From Syngnathus acus (taxonomy: Eukaryota > Chordata > Actinopteri > Syngnathiformes > Syngnathidae), in assembly GCF_901709675.1 (NCBI RefSeq), contig NC_051095.1, positions 3,347,956 through 3,411,955 on the forward strand: DNA of 64,000 nucleotides, read 5' to 3'. Positions 62,111-64,000 of this stretch are shown here, in pieces; position 1 is the stretch's first letter, and each line of letters begins with the position of its first letter. The notes beneath the pieces were generated by a model. The model saw nothing but the letters and a program-made list of their open reading frames with translations, did no database searches and was not told the DNA's origin. The position numbers were made by a program, and so were the translations under genes.

Positions 62111-63600
62111 CGTCTCGACGTGGGGTTGTTCTGAGACGCGGCAGGAAAGCCTGTGAACGGCTGCTTCAGTCTCCGCCGGACAAAATGGCAGCGTAAAAAA
62201 TCAGCTGATCTCACAACTGAGATGCCTTCAGGGACGAAACATAAACTCGGAATTGCTATAAACCACAGAAAGAAATGTGTGATTGCCAATACATTAGAAA
62301 AGCGCCGCCATTTAATTCCAGCATACATTACAAGGCAAACATACAGTCTATTAAATATGAGACAAAATTAGTCCGACTGTTATTCATAAAAATGTCTGGC
62401 AAAGGAAAGTTTCACTTGTCCGACAGCACTTAAACGTCCCATAGACTACTTGCTTAGTGTGAAGTCCACGGTGATTGCAGTGGTGCAGCTTTTTAATTGG
62501 ATTTATTTTACATTATATTGTATTTATTTATTAAACCTCATTGCATAACGTCCTGCATCGCCGAGCAAACGCCATTCACGTCATTCTTTGATGACGGGAT
62601 GCGCACAATTTTAGAGACGGCGTCGAATAGTTGCCCCTCAAACGCCCCGTGTCCTCATTTGACTCCGGATTGTACGGAACACGATGTACTGCAGTACCAA
62701 TTGTGGAGACTCTCACGTCCGGAGCAGACAATGGACATTTTTTGTACGTGTAAAATCATTTTTTAAATTCGGATGACAATAACGCACAACAGTGGGTGTT
62801 TTATTTAATTTAAATACCCAGAGGAAATAATCCAACAACCCCTAATTTTATGGGACTTGGAGTGTATCGCCATCTTCCGGCGCAGAGGTGAACCTTCTGA
62901 TTGCCATGGCAACTGCAAGGATGCTGGCAACCCGTGTCCCATAGCAACGGGGGCCAAGACTTGATGGTGTCACTCAAATAAGACTTGCCCAAGACAAGTG
63001 TAATCCTCAAAGGGCTAAAAGGCTAGGTGGACCGACTGGAACTAATAAAACACGGAGGTTGAATGATGGACACGGACAACAGTGGTATGGTTAAGGTCAT
63101 ATAATATATATTTATAAACACACCAAATACTCACCATCCAGTTTAATTCGGTTCAGTTCAAGGGGGAAAAAAAACCTGACCTGAAAGGTCAGAAAAACAA
63201 TATAGATATGACATGATTACATTTCAAAACATAATACAGAGAAAGTTTGTATAGTTGTACGCTGTATCTATAGGAATGATCTCTACGGTATCCCCGGTGT
63301 CGATTCACCGTCGAGCGTGAGTTGAAATGCGCGCCTGCAGATTTCCCGGGGAATGCACGAATGCAAAACGAATACCAACCATCGCATTCACAGCCGCAGT
63401 GAGCGGCAGCGGCGAAACAGGTCGAAATCGTGTTTGTGTCAGATGGCAAACATCCAGAGGGCAACGGCCGCAATGACATTACCCTAGCAACAACTCATAA
63501 TGGTAGTTTGGCCTTTTATTATATAAAGTTATGTATTGGTGAATTTACAGACAACAAAGTGACAAATAACAAGCGAGGCTGAGTGCGACAATGTCAGGGT
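62111..63600. other. Right flank without recognised gene
   Basis: No exon pattern or conserved protein found on either strand. AT-rich with scattered CpG; nothing else seen apart from the MITE that follows. Confidence 0.45.
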
Positions 63601-63879
63601 CAGAGGCGTAGCCAAGCCGGGGCGGCGCCCCGGTTAGGACTCCCTGCGCCCCGGTTGAAAAAAATCGAGCTTTTTCTATTCTTCATTTTCATGCCGTTTT
63701 TTTCTTTCAGTCTTGCGCGAATGTGCTTGCGCTATTCTATGTGCGCGATGTTATCCATTCACCGTTTGCCTCCCGGACCCGGATGTTGTTTTAGCGATCA
63801 GCAGACGGCGTGGGTGATGTTCGATTTTTTTTCCTGTGGGCGTGCGCCCCTACTGGAAAAATTCCTGGCTACGCCTCTG
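63601..63879. mobile_element. hAT-type MITE with perfect 8-bp target duplication
   Basis: 279-bp element with inverted ends CAGAGGCGTAGCCA on both strands (14 bp, perfect). Flanked by identical GTCAGGGT at 63593-63600 and 63880-63887. The CAG-AGGCG start and 8-bp duplication are typical of hAT elements. The 111-codon frame across it is not a transposase. Confidence 0.95.
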
Positions 63880-64000
63880 GTCAGGGTCAAAGCGTTACTA
63901 CTCATGGCCAAACAATAAGCACATTTTCTAAGTGCTACTTACATCCCACAGCAGCCTTGTGCGCTTCTGTCATGCACAAACATTGATTTATGCCAGCGAC

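Noticed and set aside
63583-63918. 111-codon frame over the right-hand MITE
   Set aside because: It spans the element and both target duplications and shows no transposase motif, so it is not a gene.

Overview
The window looks like nuclear DNA of a ray-finned (teleost) fish. It has spliced vertebrate genes with short GT-AG introns, many microsatellites and homopolymer runs, and small hAT-type MITEs of the kind common in fish genomes. No bacterial, organellar or viral gene was recognised. Eight protein genes could be read exon by exon; all assignments are from memory of the families, without a database search.

Layout. (1) 1-2.7 kb, plus strand: 3' end of a type IV collagen alpha-5 chain gene (last collagenous exons and whole NC1 domain). 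(2) 4.0-12.0 kb, minus: an insulin receptor substrate gene, irs4-like, with almost the whole protein in one exon. (3) 15.3-21.1 kb, minus: retinal-type membrane guanylate cyclase gucy2f, 23 coding exons, 1,100 aa. The run col4a5-irs4-gucy2f matches, as I recall it, the human Xq22.3 order, which fixes the paralogue of each. (4) 21.9-24.8 kb, minus: a tubulin polyglutamylase of the TTLL6/TTLL13 clade. (5) 27.8-30.8 kb, minus: a VGF-like neuroendocrine precursor with a CRE/TATA promoter. (6) 32.7-34.4 kb, minus: ap1s1, AP-1 adaptor sigma subunit; vgf and ap1s1 are also neighbours in human 7q22. (7) 35.1-37.5 kb, minus: itgb1bp2 (melusin), a CHORD-CS chaperone with a long acidic tail and muscle-type motifs upstream. 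(8) 41.5-61.2 kb, minus: picalm, clathrin assembly protein, 20 coding exons with long introns and a long 3' UTR. From 62 to 64 kb I see no gene.

The genes are not a functional unit; they are ordinary conserved neighbours, and the window joins pieces that lie on human X, 7 and 11. The non-genic interest is in the repeats: three hAT MITEs with recognisable target-site duplications (two with exact 8-bp TSDs plus clear TIRs, and one with a perfect TSD and partial TIRs), several degenerate relatives, a dispersed repeat carrying a CTCF-like box, and a tandem duplication behind the ttll gene. There are also transcript-end oddities: two genes whose stop codon is part of the poly(A) signal, a perfect hairpin right after the gucy2f stop, and an unexplained exon-like frame downstream of gucy2f. 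I found no clearly new biological system; the best candidates for follow-up are the orphan exon, the CTCF-box repeat family and the transcript-end structures.
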